From: Algibacter amylolyticus
GTDB lineage: Bacteria; Bacteroidota; Bacteroidia; Flavobacteriales; Flavobacteriaceae
Reading direction: 5' to 3'
Length of the DNA stretch: 64,000 nucleotides
Assembly: GCF_014202225.1 (NCBI RefSeq)
Contig: NZ_JACHGE010000002.1
Location: forward strand, 1 to 64,000
A program made the translations under genes and the position numbers. Below, piece after piece: positions 17,615-26,280 of this stretch (position 1 is its first letter; the number at the start of each line of letters is the position of its first letter). The notes under the pieces were generated by a model. That model had not been told where the DNA came from. It did not search any database and saw only the letters and a program-made list of their open reading frames with translations.

Positions 17615-18637
17615 ATGAAAAACAGAATTACATTAAAAGATTTAGCAAAAGATCTTAATTTATCTCCTTCAACAATTTCTCGAGCTTTGGGTAATCATCC
17701 TGCAATAAGTGATGCTACTAAAAAAAGAGTTCAGAAAAAGGCCGATGAGAAGGGGTTTACTCCTAATTCTATAGCTTCTAGTTTTAGAATGAAAAAAACG
17801 AGATCTCTTGGTGTTATTGTTCCTAGGATTGATATTCATTTTCACTCGCTTGTAATTAGCGGTATTGAAGATTTTGCATATAAAAATAATTATAACGTAA
17901 CTATTTATCAATCTAAAGACGCTTTAAAAAGAGAACAAGAAATCACTAAAATATTACAAACAAGAATGGTAGATGGTATTATTAGTTGTTTAAGTATTGA
18001 AACAACTAATTGTAAACATTTTAAAAAATTCAATAAGCTTGGTGTGCCTCTTGTTTTTTATGACCGCGTTCCTACCGATTTTGATGCAAGTAAAATTGTA
18101 ATTAACGATTTTGAATCGTCCTTCACAGCAACTGAGCATCTTATAAAAAGCGGCTGTAAAAGAATAGGGCATATAGCTGGAAATCAAAAAACTAATATTT
18201 TTAAAGCCCGATTGGAAGGTTATAAAGCAGCGCTAAAAAGTTATGATTTACCTGTAGATGAAACTTTAATTATGCAAACCAATAGCTTAAGTTATGACGA
18301 AGGTGTTGCATGTGCTAAAAAATATTTAAGCCTTCCAGAATTGCCCGACGGATTGTTTTGTGCTAATGATTATACGGCAGTTAGTGCCATTCAAGTTTTT
18401 AGAAAAAATGAAATAAAAATTCCACAACAGGTGGCCATTGTAGGATTTAGTAATTACCCTATATCTCGAATTATAGAGCCTAATTTAACTACGGTTAATG
18501 ATCGTGCATTTCACATGGGAGAAGCCTCGGCAAAACTTTTAATACGTCAAATAGAAGATAATAATGATATTATAGATTCTGAAATAATAACTTTAAAAAC
18601 AGAATTAATTATTAGAGAATCTTCGAGAATAGGGTAA
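17615..18637 (+). CDS. LacI-family regulator of amino-sugar genes
   Basis: 340 aa. N-terminal HTH (TLKDLAKDLNLSPSTISRALGNHPAIS) and hinge (KGFTPNSIASSFRMKKTRSLGVIVP), then a sugar-binding-protein-like sensor domain (LVFYDRVP, HIAGN, DGLFCANDYTAVSAIQVF, NPKS-like NYPISRIIEP LTTV). It sits between symporter-nagA and nagB. The same palindrome precedes all three transcription units, so it very probably controls both metabolic units and itself. The inducer is probably an amino-sugar phosphate, which is inference. Confidence 0.93.
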   Translation: MKNRITLKDLAKDLNLSPSTISRALGNHPAISDATKKRVQKKADEKGFTPNSIASSFRMKKTRSLGVIVPRIDIHFHSLVISGIEDFAYKNNYNVTIYQSKDALKREQEITKILQTRMVDGIISCLSIETTNCKHFKKFNKLGVPLVFYDRVPTDFDASKIVINDFESSFTATEHLIKSGCKRIGHIAGNQKTNIFKARLEGYKAALKSYDLPVDETLIMQTNSLSYDEGVACAKKYLSLPELPDGLFCANDYTAVSAIQVFRKNEIKIPQQVAIVGFSNYPISRIIEPNLTTVNDRAFHMGEASAKLLIRQIEDNNDIIDSEIITLKTELIIRESSRIG

Positions 18638-18639
18638 AC

Positions 18640-19386
18640 CTAGATGCCTTTGTATGCTTGCGCGTCGAAATAAAAACTACAATCTGGATGTTTTGTGAGT
18701 ATTGATGCTGGACACGTTGTAGTTATTATACCAGATAAGGTGTTTTTTACGGCCTCATTTTTTTTATGACCAACAACAACACAGAATAAATGAGTTCCAT
18801 TATTTAGTGTTGGTATTGTTAAGGTTATCGCTTTTTTAGGTACATCAGAAATTGTTTTAAAGCAACCATCATTTACCTGTTGCACACGACAAGCATGGTC
18901 CAATTCCACTACTTTAATGGTTTGTGGGTCATTAAAATCGGCTACCGGTGGATCATTAAATGCTATGTGTCCGTTTTCACCAATTCCTAAACAAACTATG
19001 TCTATTGGTGCAGCCGTTAATAACTGCTCGTATTGTTCAATTTCATTAGGGACATCATGGTTTGTGTTAATAGTATTAATTTCCTTTAAATCAACTTTAG
19101 AAAAAAGATTTCGTTGTAAATAAGATGAAAATAATTGCGGTGCACCAGGTTTTAAACCAATATATTCGTCCATGTTAAATGCTGTTATTTTACTCCAATC
19201 AATTAATTTTGAGCTTGATAGGTGGTTTAGCATGGCGTCTTGTGAAGGTGCGGCTGCAAATATTATTCTAATATCGTTTCTTGTTTTTTGCAAGTTTACA
19301 ATACAAGTTTCTATAGCCTTTCCTGCGGCATTTCCAGTTTGTTCTTTGGTTGGAAAAACGTGTATGTTAAGGTTTAAATTTGGCAT
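18640..19386 (-). CDS. nagB: Glucosamine-6-phosphate deaminase
   Basis: 248 aa from ATG 19386 (MPNLNLNIHVF); the in-frame TTG/ATG extension to 19440 adds an unlikely hydrophobic tail. Converts GlcN-6-phosphate to fructose 6-phosphate and ammonia. Motifs are TAFNMDEYIGL (catalytic Asp), CLGIGENGHIAFNDPP and AITLTIPTL. It is 18 aa shorter than E. coli NagB (266), and the C-terminal allosteric region is short. Convergent with the LacI gene with 2 bp between stop codons. Confidence 0.9.
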   Translation of the reverse strand: MPNLNLNIHVFPTKEQTGNAAGKAIETCIVNLQKTRNDIRIIFAAAPSQDAMLNHLSSSKLIDWSKITAFNMDEYIGLKPGAPQLFSSYLQRNLFSKVDLKEINTINTNHDVPNEIEQYEQLLTAAPIDIVCLGIGENGHIAFNDPPVADFNDPQTIKVVELDHACRVQQVNDGCFKTISDVPKKAITLTIPTLNNGTHLFCVVVGHKKNEAVKNTLSGIITTTCPASILTKHPDCSFYFDAQAYKGI

Positions 19387-19516
19387 TATTACTTTGTGTT
19401 TATAAGGATATATAATTTTAATTTTTAACCAATAATACAATGGTTAGCTGTTTCTTTTTTCTAAAATATACCACAAGGGTTCTATGTTCGGTTTTTAGAA
19501 TTAGAAATAACTTCAT

Positions 19517-19556
19517 CAAAATTAATAATTTATTAGTTTTATGCAAACGTTTGCAT
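19517..19556 (-). promoter_or_regulatory. Promoter and LacI-type operator of nagB
   Basis: The palindrome ATGCAAACGTTTGCAT at 19541-19556 is identical to that before the symporter. Its TTTG is again the -33 box. A 19-bp spacer leads to a perfect -7 box TAATTTTG (19524 to 19517). The leader to the nagB ATG at 19386 is about 125 nt. Confidence 0.83.
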
Positions 19557-19667
19557 AAATATATTTTAAATGACTTTTGTTTTGGTATTTAAATAAAGTT
19601 AAATTGAGGTCGTTATAAGAAAGGAGCAAACCATAAGAATACTAAAAATAAACGCTCTCTCTTATCG

Positions 19668-19710
19668 CAACAAAAAAAGCCAAAGTAATTTACTTTGGCT
19701 TTTTTTGTTG
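19668..19710. terminator. Bidirectional terminator
   Basis: A near-perfect inverted repeat: CAACAAAAAAAGCCAAAGTAA (19668-19688) pairs over its length with 19690-19710. It has A-runs on one side and T-runs on the other, so it can end transcripts in both directions, chiefly the DUF2807 gene at 19732. Confidence 0.85.
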
Positions 19711-19731
19711 TAAGAATTAACGAAGGAAAAA

Positions 19732-20568
19732 TTATTTAACCTTCTTTTGAAGTTTCGCCGTGTCAGCAAGCTTGTTAATAATAATTTTAGGGTTCTGATA
19801 TAAATAAATAGAACTCGCTCCAGAGGCTTCAATAGTAATATCGTCTAAAACTTCTAGGTGTGCATCGCTACTTATACTACAAATGACTTCGCAGGTATTT
19901 ATTGTAAAGTTTTTTCCATTAAACGCAGTATTATTATCTAATTCTGCTTTAACTGTTTTACTAGAACCTTCAATGTTTGCTGTGGCACGTTGATATAAAT
20001 TTGTTGTAAAAACCGAGGTGTTTATTAAGGCATCAATCTTGCTGTTGCCGCTCATAGAAAGTAAACAGTTTTCGCTAGTTAAATTTAATTTCACTTTAGA
20101 TTTATCATCCATATCAACCGAAAAAACATTCGATTCTACAGTTAATCCTGCTTTTGATGAACCTCTTGTTTTTAAAGATCCATTTTCAATATCCATTGTA
20201 GCTAGCGATAGTATTTCGGCATCATCAGTCGTTTCAATGTGTTTTAAAACATCATTATGAGTGACTTTAATGTTTAGCTGCTTTTTTGATGTTATTCTGG
20301 CTTTTTTATTAAAGGTAAGTACACTATCAACAACTTTAAAATCAATGTATTCATGTAGGTTTTCGTCTGTTTCAATTTCAACAAATGGGTTAGCATCATA
20401 AATAATTTCAACTTCAAAGTCTTCATCTAAAATAATAGTATGGAACGCTTCAATATTGGTTTGTTGTATTGTTACAATTCTATTGCCCTTAACTTTCTCG
20501 GTACTTTGCGCTTTACAAAGGGTAATAGATAGTAAGCTTAAAAAAAATATGGAAAGAAATTTTTTCAT
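19732..20568 (-). CDS. DUF2807 (GIN domain) secreted protein
   Basis: 278 aa from ATG 20568 (MKKFLSIFFLSLLSITLCKAQ, signal peptide). The longer frame to 20619 adds a Lys/Arg-rich tail that would spoil the signal. DUF2807 beta-helix-like domain: IEAFHTIILDEDFEVEIIYDANPFVEIETDENL, then regular short strands with Asn/Ser/Asp turns. The family's function is unknown, often adhesin-like or linked to the anti-sigma/PspC stress modules of Bacteroidota. Downstream of a second DUF2807 gene on the same strand. Confidence 0.85.
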   Translation of the reverse strand: MKKFLSIFFLSLLSITLCKAQSTEKVKGNRIVTIQQTNIEAFHTIILDEDFEVEIIYDANPFVEIETDENLHEYIDFKVVDSVLTFNKKARITSKKQLNIKVTHNDVLKHIETTDDAEILSLATMDIENGSLKTRGSSKAGLTVESNVFSVDMDDKSKVKLNLTSENCLLSMSGNSKIDALINTSVFTTNLYQRATANIEGSSKTVKAELDNNTAFNGKNFTINTCEVICSISSDAHLEVLDDITIEASGASSIYLYQNPKIIINKLADTAKLQKKVK

Positions 20569-20716
20569 TTTTAAACGAGTTAATTGTTTTTTTTGTTTCA
20601 CTCTATACTTATTAGACAATAACAGGTAAAATAAGTCACTATCAAATATAAAACAAAAACCATCTCAATCCTTTAAAAAAGACCAAGATGGTTTAAACAG
20701 TGGTTGGTTTGGTTGG

Positions 20717-21445
20717 TTATTTTTGTTTTACACTGCCTGCCGAACTATCACTTTTATTGACTGTTTTTGGGTTGCCATAGTAGTTTATATCGCCACCACT
20801 TGTAGCTCTAGCCGTTAATTCTTTTGATGTGTTTACGGTAATATCTGCGCCACTAGTGGCTTTTACTTCGCTAGATTCTGCCATTAAATCGGCTGCTTCA
20901 ATATCGCTTCCGCTGGTAGCTTCAGCAAGTAATTTAACCGTTTTTCCAGAGAGTCTTAAATCACTGCCGCTGGTGGATTTGCAATTTAAAACCGTTGTGT
21001 TTACATCAAGCGTCATATCACTTCCACTGGTTGTTTTTAAATCTAACCGCTCAACATGTATGGTATTCGTAGAATATACATCGCTACCACTAGTAGATGT
21101 TATGCTCGATATATCTTTAAAGCTTATATGTACTTTTTTGGCTTTGGCTTTACCAATGTTTTCTTTGGTGTGAATTTTTAAAACACCATTTTCAACCTCG
21201 GTTAAAATAATGTCGTGTAAGTTAGCATCGGCTTCAACGCTTATACTTTCAATATCGCTTTGGGTTAAATAAACATCTAAGCCTTCGGTAGCCTTAATGG
21301 CGGTAAAAGATTCGGTAATACTGCGGTCTTGAGAGATAATCTCGCCGTTTCCGCGAACACCAGTGTTGTAATTCATATCGAAATTACACGAAAAAAGGGT
21401 TAAACTTAACACGGTGGCAACAATGAATTTGATTAGTGTAGTCAT
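20717..21445 (-). CDS. DUF2807 lipoprotein with TSGSD repeats
   Basis: 242 aa with signal peptide and lipobox (TLFSC, Cys20). GIN/DUF2807 domain starting VRGNGEIISQDRSITESFTAI. From about residue 118 to 222 it carries six TSG[S/A/G]D motifs spaced roughly 20 residues apart (TSGSDVY, TSGSDMT, TSGSDLR, TSGSDIE, TSGADIT, TSGGDIN), consistent with stacked turns of a beta-helix. Follows the PspC gene on the same strand. Confidence 0.88.
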   Translation of the reverse strand: MTTLIKFIVATVLSLTLFSCNFDMNYNTGVRGNGEIISQDRSITESFTAIKATEGLDVYLTQSDIESISVEADANLHDIILTEVENGVLKIHTKENIGKAKAKKVHISFKDISSITSTSGSDVYSTNTIHVERLDLKTTSGSDMTLDVNTTVLNCKSTSGSDLRLSGKTVKLLAEATSGSDIEAADLMAESSEVKATSGADITVNTSKELTARATSGGDINYYGNPKTVNKSDSSAGSVKQK

Positions 21446-21562
21446 GACGGTTCGTTTTTTGATTGATGATTAACTGTTGTACAAATATCCTTCTAAATAG
21501 CATTAATTAGAAACTTAAATATCTGAATTGTCGATTTTTATTGATGAATTGTTAGGTAAACT

Positions 21563-21585
21563 AATCCCGATATTATATCGGGATT
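21563..21585. terminator. Hairpin downstream of the pspC-like gene
   Basis: AATCCCGATA (21563-21572) pairs with TATCGGGATT (21576-21585). The T-rich tail lies on the plus strand, opposite to the gene it follows, so its terminator role for the minus-strand pspC transcript is uncertain. CCCGAT/ATCGGG palindromes also occur inside repeat copy 3. Confidence 0.45.
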
Positions 21586-21598
21586 TTTGTTTTATTAT

Positions 21599-23386
21599 TT
21601 AATCTTCTGCGTCTATTTCAACACCTTCGGCATTTATGTTTAGGTTTACTTCCTCAGATTCGGCTTTAATACCATTTTTATCTATTTTTAAATGGCCTTC
21701 GTTGGAATGAATTTCAATACCATCGTCATTAATTTTAACACTAGGTGTATTCACTTTAATTTTAATATTTTCCTCTGGGCAGTCTAAACATACAGCATCT
21801 TCATAAATAATTTTCATGTAATGATTGGTGTCATCTCTAGAAATTATATTGCCATCATACGTGCGGTAATTCAAATGTCCTTTGGCGCTATTATTAAAAT
21901 ATGTTACTGCGTTTTCTGGTAAATAAAGAACAACATCAACCTCTTGGTCGCTAAATTTATTATCTGGATGTGTGGTTAAGTACGAGTCCAGTAACAAGGT
22001 GTTGTTTTTAAAATCGAAATTATAATTAATGTTTTTTGCACGCTCAATAGCGCTATCATAATCTCTACCATCGGCTTTTTTTCTAATAGCTACTCTAGCT
22101 ACCGAGTCTGTAGTCGATTTTACAATAATATCAATATCCGCAGAGTATAGTACCTTATCACCATTGTCGTTATAGGCTAGTTTAAAATTATCATGACGCC
22201 CATAATCCGAGTTAAAATTATCGTTGTTTACCATTTTAATAGTAAGCGTATCTTTTGCGGTAATTGGAAGCTCGGTTTTTTCGGTGTAGCTCTCCTCGTA
22301 GGCATGTTCGCTAGCTTGTCTTACACCAAAAATAATAAGCGCTATAATCGAGATAATCCACAAACCAAGTAACGAGAATTTAGCAAGGTTGCCAATGGAT
22401 TTCAGGTTGTTTATTAAAATCTTTAGCCCTAAATAGAATAAGAAAAAGAAAGGAATTCCAACGGCAAAAAAGGCACATAAAGACACTAACCAAATTGGGG
22501 TTTCGCCGGTATTGGCAATCTCTACAAGGTCTAAACCAGGTATATGAATTACATCGGCAATACCAACAGAAAATAAAGCTACAATAAGCGCAATTAACGT
22601 TGCAGCACTAGCTATAATTAGCAGCACGCCAATAAATTTTGAGAACACCTTAAAGAAAAACATAATAATGTCGCCTATGGTTTCAAAAAAAGATCTGGAA
22701 GACGATTTTATAGAATTCCCCGTTTTCTTAACATCTATATTCTTAGCCGCATTCGATACCGAGTCCGATACATTTTTGGCCACATCACCAACGGTTTCGG
22801 TAACAGTTTCAAAGCCGTCTTTAATTTTTTTTTCAATGTTACTAATGTTAACAGGCTCGCCCGTCATCATTATTTTTTCGGCAGTAGTTTTAGCTTCCGG
22901 AACTAAAATCCAAAGTAAAATATAAAGTAAAATACCGGTACCAGCACCAAAAATTAAAAGGATCCATGCTAATCTAATCCATATAGCATCAACACCAAAA
23001 TAATGCGATAATCCAGATGATACGCCACCTACATAAGAGTTGTCTGTATCTCTAAAAAGCTTTCTCGAAGTAGTAGATTTTGTTCTGTAACTGGCCTGTG
23101 GCTCATCCTCAAAAATCTCGTCGTCCACCAAGTAATCTTCAGGTTGTCCCATTACCGATATCACTTCATCTACCTCGGCAATTCTAATAACCTGTTTATC
23201 GTTTTGCACGCGCTCATTAAAAAGTTCGGCAATACGCGCTTCAATATCGGCTATAATTTCAGATCGCCCTTGCGAGTCCGTAAACGAACGTTTTATAGCC
23301 TCCAGATAGCGTTGTAATTTTAAGTACGCATCCTCATCTATATGAAAAAATATACCTGCTAAATTTATGTTGACTGTTTTATTCAT
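21599..23386 (-). CDS. PspC-domain membrane protein
   Basis: 595 aa. Residues 1-90 form an N-terminal domain (MNKTVNINLAGIFFHIDEDAYLKLQRYL ... DVISVMGQPEDYL type). A PspC domain follows near residues 105-165 (RDTDNSYVGGVSSGLSHYFGVDAIWIRLAWILLI). There are then several membrane helices and a C-terminal exported beta-rich domain with repeated IKVNTP / NLNINAEGVEIDAED. It is probably an envelope-stress protein. Its ATG overlaps the PadR stop (23383-23386), so the regulator and PspC are translationally coupled. Confidence 0.88.
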   Translation of the reverse strand: MNKTVNINLAGIFFHIDEDAYLKLQRYLEAIKRSFTDSQGRSEIIADIEARIAELFNERVQNDKQVIRIAEVDEVISVMGQPEDYLVDDEIFEDEPQASYRTKSTTSRKLFRDTDNSYVGGVSSGLSHYFGVDAIWIRLAWILLIFGAGTGILLYILLWILVPEAKTTAEKIMMTGEPVNISNIEKKIKDGFETVTETVGDVAKNVSDSVSNAAKNIDVKKTGNSIKSSSRSFFETIGDIIMFFFKVFSKFIGVLLIIASAATLIALIVALFSVGIADVIHIPGLDLVEIANTGETPIWLVSLCAFFAVGIPFFFLFYLGLKILINNLKSIGNLAKFSLLGLWIISIIALIIFGVRQASEHAYEESYTEKTELPITAKDTLTIKMVNNDNFNSDYGRHDNFKLAYNDNGDKVLYSADIDIIVKSTTDSVARVAIRKKADGRDYDSAIERAKNINYNFDFKNNTLLLDSYLTTHPDNKFSDQEVDVVLYLPENAVTYFNNSAKGHLNYRTYDGNIISRDDTNHYMKIIYEDAVCLDCPEENIKIKVNTPSVKINDDGIEIHSNEGHLKIDKNGIKAESEEVNLNINAEGVEIDAED

Positions 23387-23724
23387 TTCTTTGGTGTTTT
23401 TTGGCTTGTTACTATAGTTACTGCGTTGTGTAATTCACTCCAAGTGGTATCTAATTCCTTTAAAAATAATTTTCCGGTTTCGGTTAAACCGTAATACTTT
23501 CTTGGTGGTCCAGAGGTTGATTCTTCCCATCTGTAATTTAAAAGTCCTGCGTTTTTAAGTCGGGTAAGTAAAGGGTAAATGGTCCCTTCAACCACCAGCA
23601 ACTTGGCATCTTTTAAGGTGCTCAAAATTTCTGCTACATAAGCATCGTCGTCTTTTAAGACCGATAGTATACAGAATTCCAAAACCCCTTTACGCATTTG
23701 TGCTTTTGTGTTTTCTATCTTCAT
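23383..23724 (-). CDS. PadR-family transcriptional regulator
   Basis: 113 aa winged-helix protein: MRKGVLEFCILSVLKDDDAYVAEIL, LLVVEGTIYPLLTRLKNAGLLNYRWEES and GPPRKYYGLTETGKLFLKEL are classic PadR segments. It overlaps the PspC gene by 4 bp and likely controls this unit, including the DUF2807 genes downstream. The effector is unknown. Confidence 0.93.
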   Translation of the reverse strand: MKIENTKAQMRKGVLEFCILSVLKDDDAYVAEILSTLKDAKLLVVEGTIYPLLTRLKNAGLLNYRWEESTSGPPRKYYGLTETGKLFLKELDTTWSELHNAVTIVTSQKTPKK

Positions 23725-23820
23725 GTTCTAAGGCGTTTTAATGTTGTGAAACTGTTCATTTTTTGATTGATTTGATTGATTGATTATTGATGAAATTTTA
23801 TTTTGTCACTTCGACTAGTT

Positions 23821-23908
23821 GGGCGTTACCACAAGGGTCGGGCTTTCCGTTACAAGTCCTCGCACCTCCTGCGTCGGGCTGTGGGCTTTCCACTGCAATC
23901 CCTAACGC
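23821..23908 (+). repeat. Dispersed composite repeat, copy 2
   Basis: The shortest and apparently least interrupted copy: GGGCGTTACCACAAGGG, CGGGCTTTCC, TACAAGTCCTCGC, GCTGTGGGCTTTCCACTG, ending CAATCCCTAACGC. No CCTGCCGGCAGG palindrome sits between GGGCG and TTACC. It lies between the DUF4870 gene and the PadR gene, just upstream of the PadR promoter region. The preceding bases GTCACTTCGACTA look like the left half of another common short palindrome. Confidence 0.85.
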
Positions 23909-23971
23909 GGGTTAGTCCGCAGATTTAGCTGCTCTGTAGTATTCATGGTTTTCTTTTTAAGGTTTCAGTTT

Positions 23972-23989
23972 CCCCTCTAAAAAGAGGGG
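23972..23989. repeat. Short GC-rich hairpin CCCCTCT/AGAGGGG
   Basis: A perfect 7-bp stem with an AAAA loop in the gap downstream of the DUF4870 gene. The rest of the 278-bp gap 23725-24002 holds repeat copy 2 and a TTGATTGA-type tandem stretch near 23763-23793, and no gene. Confidence 0.5.
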
Positions 23990-24002
23990 ATTAAGGGGTG
24001 TG

Positions 24003-24449
24003 TTATTTTAAAAAATTAATAGTAAACGGGTATTTATACACCTCGCCATCTCTAGCTTTTAAACTAGCCACAACTATTAAGGCCAATTCAATAATAAAAC
24101 CAATTACTGCTATAGCACCTAAAGCGCCACCAATGTATAGTAGAGGCGAAGGCTTACCAATAGTAATATGGAAACTCTCAAAGGCATTAAAATCTATAAA
24201 ATCAATACCACTAAAAATTTTAAAAACAAAAAACGGAATGGATAACGTACCTAAAATAATAGCGTACAAAAACACACTTAACTGAAAATTAATAATCGCT
24301 TTCCCGTTTCTATCTATAAATTCCGATTTGTCCTTATTCACACTCCATAAAAGAATAGGCCCAATAAAATTCCCAAAAGGAATAAAGAACCTACTAAACG
24401 TAGATAAGTGAATAAAAGTGGCAATGTTTTTTTGATGATTGTCTAACAT
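24003..24449 (-). CDS. DUF4870 membrane protein
   Basis: 148 aa from ATG 24449 (MLDNHQKNIATFIHLSTF). The frame extends to 24494 but lacks the family start there. DUF4870 (Tic20-like) pattern: FGNFIGPILLWSVNKDKSEFIDRNGKAIINFQLS, then two or three membrane helices. It is a small inner-membrane protein of unknown function, often encoded near PspC genes. Same strand as PadR-PspC but separated by repeat copy 2. Confidence 0.88.
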   Translation of the reverse strand: MLDNHQKNIATFIHLSTFSRFFIPFGNFIGPILLWSVNKDKSEFIDRNGKAIINFQLSVFLYAIILGTLSIPFFVFKIFSGIDFIDFNAFESFHITIGKPSPLLYIGGALGAIAVIGFIIELALIVVASLKARDGEVYKYPFTINFLK

Positions 24450-24608
24450 GATTTTTTTCGATTGATTTAAAACATATAATAGTTTCTTATGCAAATATAT
24501 GTCTAAAAGAAGGTACTTTGTTACGCATAGTACTAAAAATTAACATAAAATTAACATTTAGGAATGTGAATTATTTTCATAACTTAGTAAAAAATTAAAA
24601 CATATAAA

Positions 24609-25064
24609 ATGGCGTTAACACCAAATAAATTAAATACTTACACCATGTTCAAGCTGCCATCGGCATACCTTTGTGGCGTAAGAACAAAACATATAGATAC
24701 AGAAAAATGTATAGTAGGTGTTAAATTTAAATGGATAAACCAAAACCCATTTAAGTCTATGTTTTGGGCAGTACAAGGCATGGCAGCAGAGTTTTCAACC
24801 GGTGCATTAATGATTTCTAAAATTCAAGACTCTGGTAAACGCATATCTATGTTGGTAACATCAAATAAAGCCACATTTACTAAAAAAGCATTAGGTAAAA
24901 TAACATTTACTTGTACAGATGGTAAGGCTGTGGACGAAGTACTAAAAAAAGCCATAGAAACCGGCGAAGGACAAGCCCTTTGGATGGAATCTGTAGGAAA
25001 AAACGAGGAAGGTATTGTTGTTTCAACATTTAATTTTGAGTGGAGTGTAAAGGTTAAAAGTTAG
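24609..25064 (+). CDS. DUF4442 hotdog-fold protein
   Basis: 151 aa, cytoplasmic. DUF4442 features: KFKWINQNPFKSMFWAVQGMAAEFSTGALM and GKITFTCTDGKAV. Members resemble acyl-CoA thioesterases of the hotdog fold, but a substrate is not established. It is divergent from the DUF4870 gene with a ~160-bp shared control region. Confidence 0.85.
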   Translation: MALTPNKLNTYTMFKLPSAYLCGVRTKHIDTEKCIVGVKFKWINQNPFKSMFWAVQGMAAEFSTGALMISKIQDSGKRISMLVTSNKATFTKKALGKITFTCTDGKAVDEVLKKAIETGEGQALWMESVGKNEEGIVVSTFNFEWSVKVKS

Positions 25065-25380
25065 TTTTCAGTCTTAGTCACAGTATCAGTTTTCAGTTTG
25101 TTCACGTAAAAGTTTAGGATATTTAGTTTCATAAGGAATAGCGTGTTTTTTAGTCAATAATAACACTTTGCGGCTTCATGCGTGAAAAAAAATATTCCAA
25201 CTTTAAAACTTGGAACTTTAAAAATTAACTGTTCAGTCTCCGAGAAACTCAGTGAAATAACTTTTACAACTTTTTTAGAATTTAAAATTTAGCCAATTCA
25301 AATTCAAATTTTTTTAAAAACTTTGTAACAAAACTCAAAACAAATCAACATATAAGCGAATCACAAAAAAAACTAGCAAA
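25065..25380. other. Intergenic region with degenerate simple repeats
   Basis: 316 bp without a gene. Its left end (25065-25100) is built from CAGT/AGTC-type units (TCAGTCTTAGTCACAGTATC), related to the stretch at 56899-56926. A TTCCAA...TTGGAA inverted repeat lies near 25195-25216. The right end is A-rich and leads into the AIM24-family gene. No convincing promoter motif was found. Confidence 0.5.
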
Positions 25381-26181
25381 ATGACTTCACACGAAATAGA
25401 CTATCGCATCTACGGCGAAGAAATGCAATACGTAGAAATTGAACTCGATCCACAAGAAGGCGTTGTAGCCGAAGCTGGAAGTTTTATGATGATGGACGAT
25501 GGCATTAAAATGGAAACCATTTTTGGTGATGGTTCGCAAAACGATACAGGGTTTTTAGGTAAAATATTAGGTGCCGGAAAACGAATTTTAACAGGAGAAA
25601 GCTTATTTATGACGGCTTTTTATAACGATCTAGTCGGTAAACGTAATGTATCCTTTGCATCACCATATCCAGGAAAAATAATCCCAATAGATTTATCGCG
25701 TTTTGGCGGCAAATTTATTTGTCAAAAAGATGCTTTTTTATGCGCAGCAAAGGGTGTAAGCGTAGGTATTGAGTTTTCTAAAAAACTAGGACGCGGACTT
25801 TTTGGAGGTGAGGGCTTTATTATGCAAAAACTAGAAGGCGATGGTATGGCATTTGTTCATGCAGGAGGAACCATGGCTATGAAAGAACTTAAAGCGGGCG
25901 AAACATTACGCGTAGATACTGGCTGCATTGTAGGTTTCGATCAAACGGTAGATTACGATATCGAGTTTATTGGTGGTATTAAAAACACGGTTTTTGGAGG
26001 CGAAGGCTTATTTTTTGCTAAACTTCAAGGTCCTGGTACCGTATATATTCAATCCCTACCTTTTAGTAGGTTGGCAGGTCGTGTGTTGGCATCGGCACCT
26101 AGAGCAGGTGGTAAGAGTAAAGGCGAAGGAAGTGTACTTGGAGGCCTTGGCGATTTACTTGATGGCGATAATAGATTCTAA
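25381..26181 (+). CDS. AIM24 / TIGR00266 family protein
   Basis: 266 aa. Family hallmarks: [76 protein letters not shown] and [35 protein letters not shown]. The fold is a tandem-duplicated beta structure. Bacterial members have no agreed function; the yeast namesake is mitochondrial. Monocistronic with its own terminator. Confidence 0.92.
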   Translation: MTSHEIDYRIYGEEMQYVEIELDPQEGVVAEAGSFMMMDDGIKMETIFGDGSQNDTGFLGKILGAGKRILTGESLFMTAFYNDLVGKRNVSFASPYPGKIIPIDLSRFGGKFICQKDAFLCAAKGVSVGIEFSKKLGRGLFGGEGFIMQKLEGDGMAFVHAGGTMAMKELKAGETLRVDTGCIVGFDQTVDYDIEFIGGIKNTVFGGEGLFFAKLQGPGTVYIQSLPFSRLAGRVLASAPRAGGKSKGEGSVLGGLGDLLDGDNRF

Positions 26182-26206
26182 ATTTATAAAAAAAAAGATT
26201 TTTGTT

Positions 26207-26236
26207 AAAGGCTGCATCATTTGATGCAGCCTTTTT
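26207..26236 (+). terminator. Terminator of the AIM24-family gene
   Basis: AAAGGCTGCATCA (26207-26219) pairs with TGATGCAGCCTTT (26222-26234), followed by T's. Confidence 0.9.
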
Positions 26237-26280
26237 ATATTTTAGCATGTAATAAAATATAGACTTTAACCCTAAGACCA

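Noticed and set aside
20780-21100. Regular short DNA repeats looking like a CRISPR array
   Set aside because: They are in-frame codons for TSG[S/A/G]D motifs, unequal in sequence and spacing, and no cas genes are present.
20829-21173. 114-codon plus-strand open frame inside the DUF2807 lipoprotein gene
   Set aside because: Its periodic LPLV pattern is only the reverse reading of the TSGSD-encoding repeats.
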